Shown: positions 45,871 through 45,962 of the stretch, one piece after another
Position numbering within the stretch: the first letter of the stretch is position 1
How the letters are laid out: every line of letters starts with the position of its first letter
Virus record (IMG/VR): IMGVR_UViG_3300036806_000238
Span: 1 to 45,962 of that record
Direction: 5' to 3' (one strand)
Source of the DNA: a virus
Length of the DNA stretch: 45,962 nt
Notes under the pieces: generated by a model
Databases searched by the model: none
Told to the model about the DNA's origin: nothing
The model's input: only the letters and a program-made list of their open reading frames with translations
Made by a program: the position numbers and the translations under genes

Positions 45871-45962
45871 TTATTCTCCCCACGATTCCATCAAAACTTG
45901 AATTCGTTCTAAATCGACATTATGTTGCACCATGACTACATAATAATTCTTTTCATCAATAC
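45871..45962 (-). CDS. hypothetical protein, 5' end outside window
   Basis: The last ~30 codons of a leftward gene enter from the right edge (ends IQVLMESWGE). One base separates its stop from the next ATG. Confidence 0.6.
   Translation of the reverse strand, partial: IDEKNYYVVMVQHNVDLERIQVLMESWGE

Noticed and set aside
1-45962. CRISPR array
   Set aside because: No regularly spaced direct repeats of 25-40 bases were seen.
1-45962. Integrase, excisionase, attachment site or clear lysogeny repressor
   Set aside because: None recognised; the tRNA-like elements are not convincing attP sites because both acceptor strands are present.

Overview
The window is a stretch of a tailed double-stranded DNA phage (HK97-type capsid, PBSX-type portal), almost certainly of an actinobacterium. 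The host call rests on a secreted resuscitation-promoting-factor (RPF) domain protein (41848-42423), a DUF1906/Rv2525c-type lysin (9111-10046), an RNase AS-like exonuclease, ThyX, a B12-dependent ribonucleotide reductase and leaderless late promoters. Most of the sequence is AT-rich (one hand-counted line near 24.96 kb is 33% GC), so the host may be a low-GC actinobacterium, or the phage has drifted from its host.

Layout. (1) 1-14508, leftward late genes. In transcription order they are: glycosyltransferase, endonuclease VII, NrdJ with an intein, lysin, holin, two surface or fibre-like proteins, a small coupled protein, portal, protease-scaffold, major capsid, a freestanding homing-type endonuclease with its own promoter, and neck proteins. 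Three promoters here place the start codon at or within a few bases of the predicted +1. (2) 14509-14815, divergent control region. (3) 14816-25864, a rightward operon of about 40 tightly overlapping small genes. It contains a pyrimidine-dimer glycosylase, DUF4031 plus NADAR, a DnaQ-like exonuclease, an Acb2-type cyclic-nucleotide sponge, ThyX, an RNase AS-like exonuclease, a ClpP-like protease, a DUF3307 membrane protein, and a run of tandem paralogues of about 60 residues ending with a second DUF4031-like gene. (4) 26045-26074, a hairpin between converging operons. (5) 26089-27696, leftward AT-rich small genes including small membrane proteins. (6) about 27.76-40.09 kb, a leftward GC-richer block (one hand-counted line is 57% GC) of mostly orphan small genes. 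It carries two tRNA-like elements, a repeated 5' leader, tandem paralogues, a cyclic-phosphate-processing receiver-domain protein and about 850 bp of hairpin-rich non-coding DNA. (7) about 40.1-40.5 kb, a junction with a long G/C inverted repeat and clustered TGTCCG motifs. (8) 40529-45962, leftward AT-rich genes: CCLG-family proteins, a HIT protein flanked by recombination remnants, the RPF protein, an RNA ligase and an HNH nuclease.

How the genes work together. Region 1 builds virions and lyses the cell. NrdJ, ThyX, NADAR and DUF4031 point to reworking of nucleotide and NAD metabolism. Acb2, the RNA ligase, the cyclic-phosphate receiver-domain protein and the paralogue arrays look like host-takeover or counter-defence functions. 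The compositional block with repeated leaders and tRNA-like elements may be a terminal repeat or an acquired module; sequence alone cannot decide. Most small genes are joined by ATGA, GTGA or TAATG overlaps, and I used these to choose starts.
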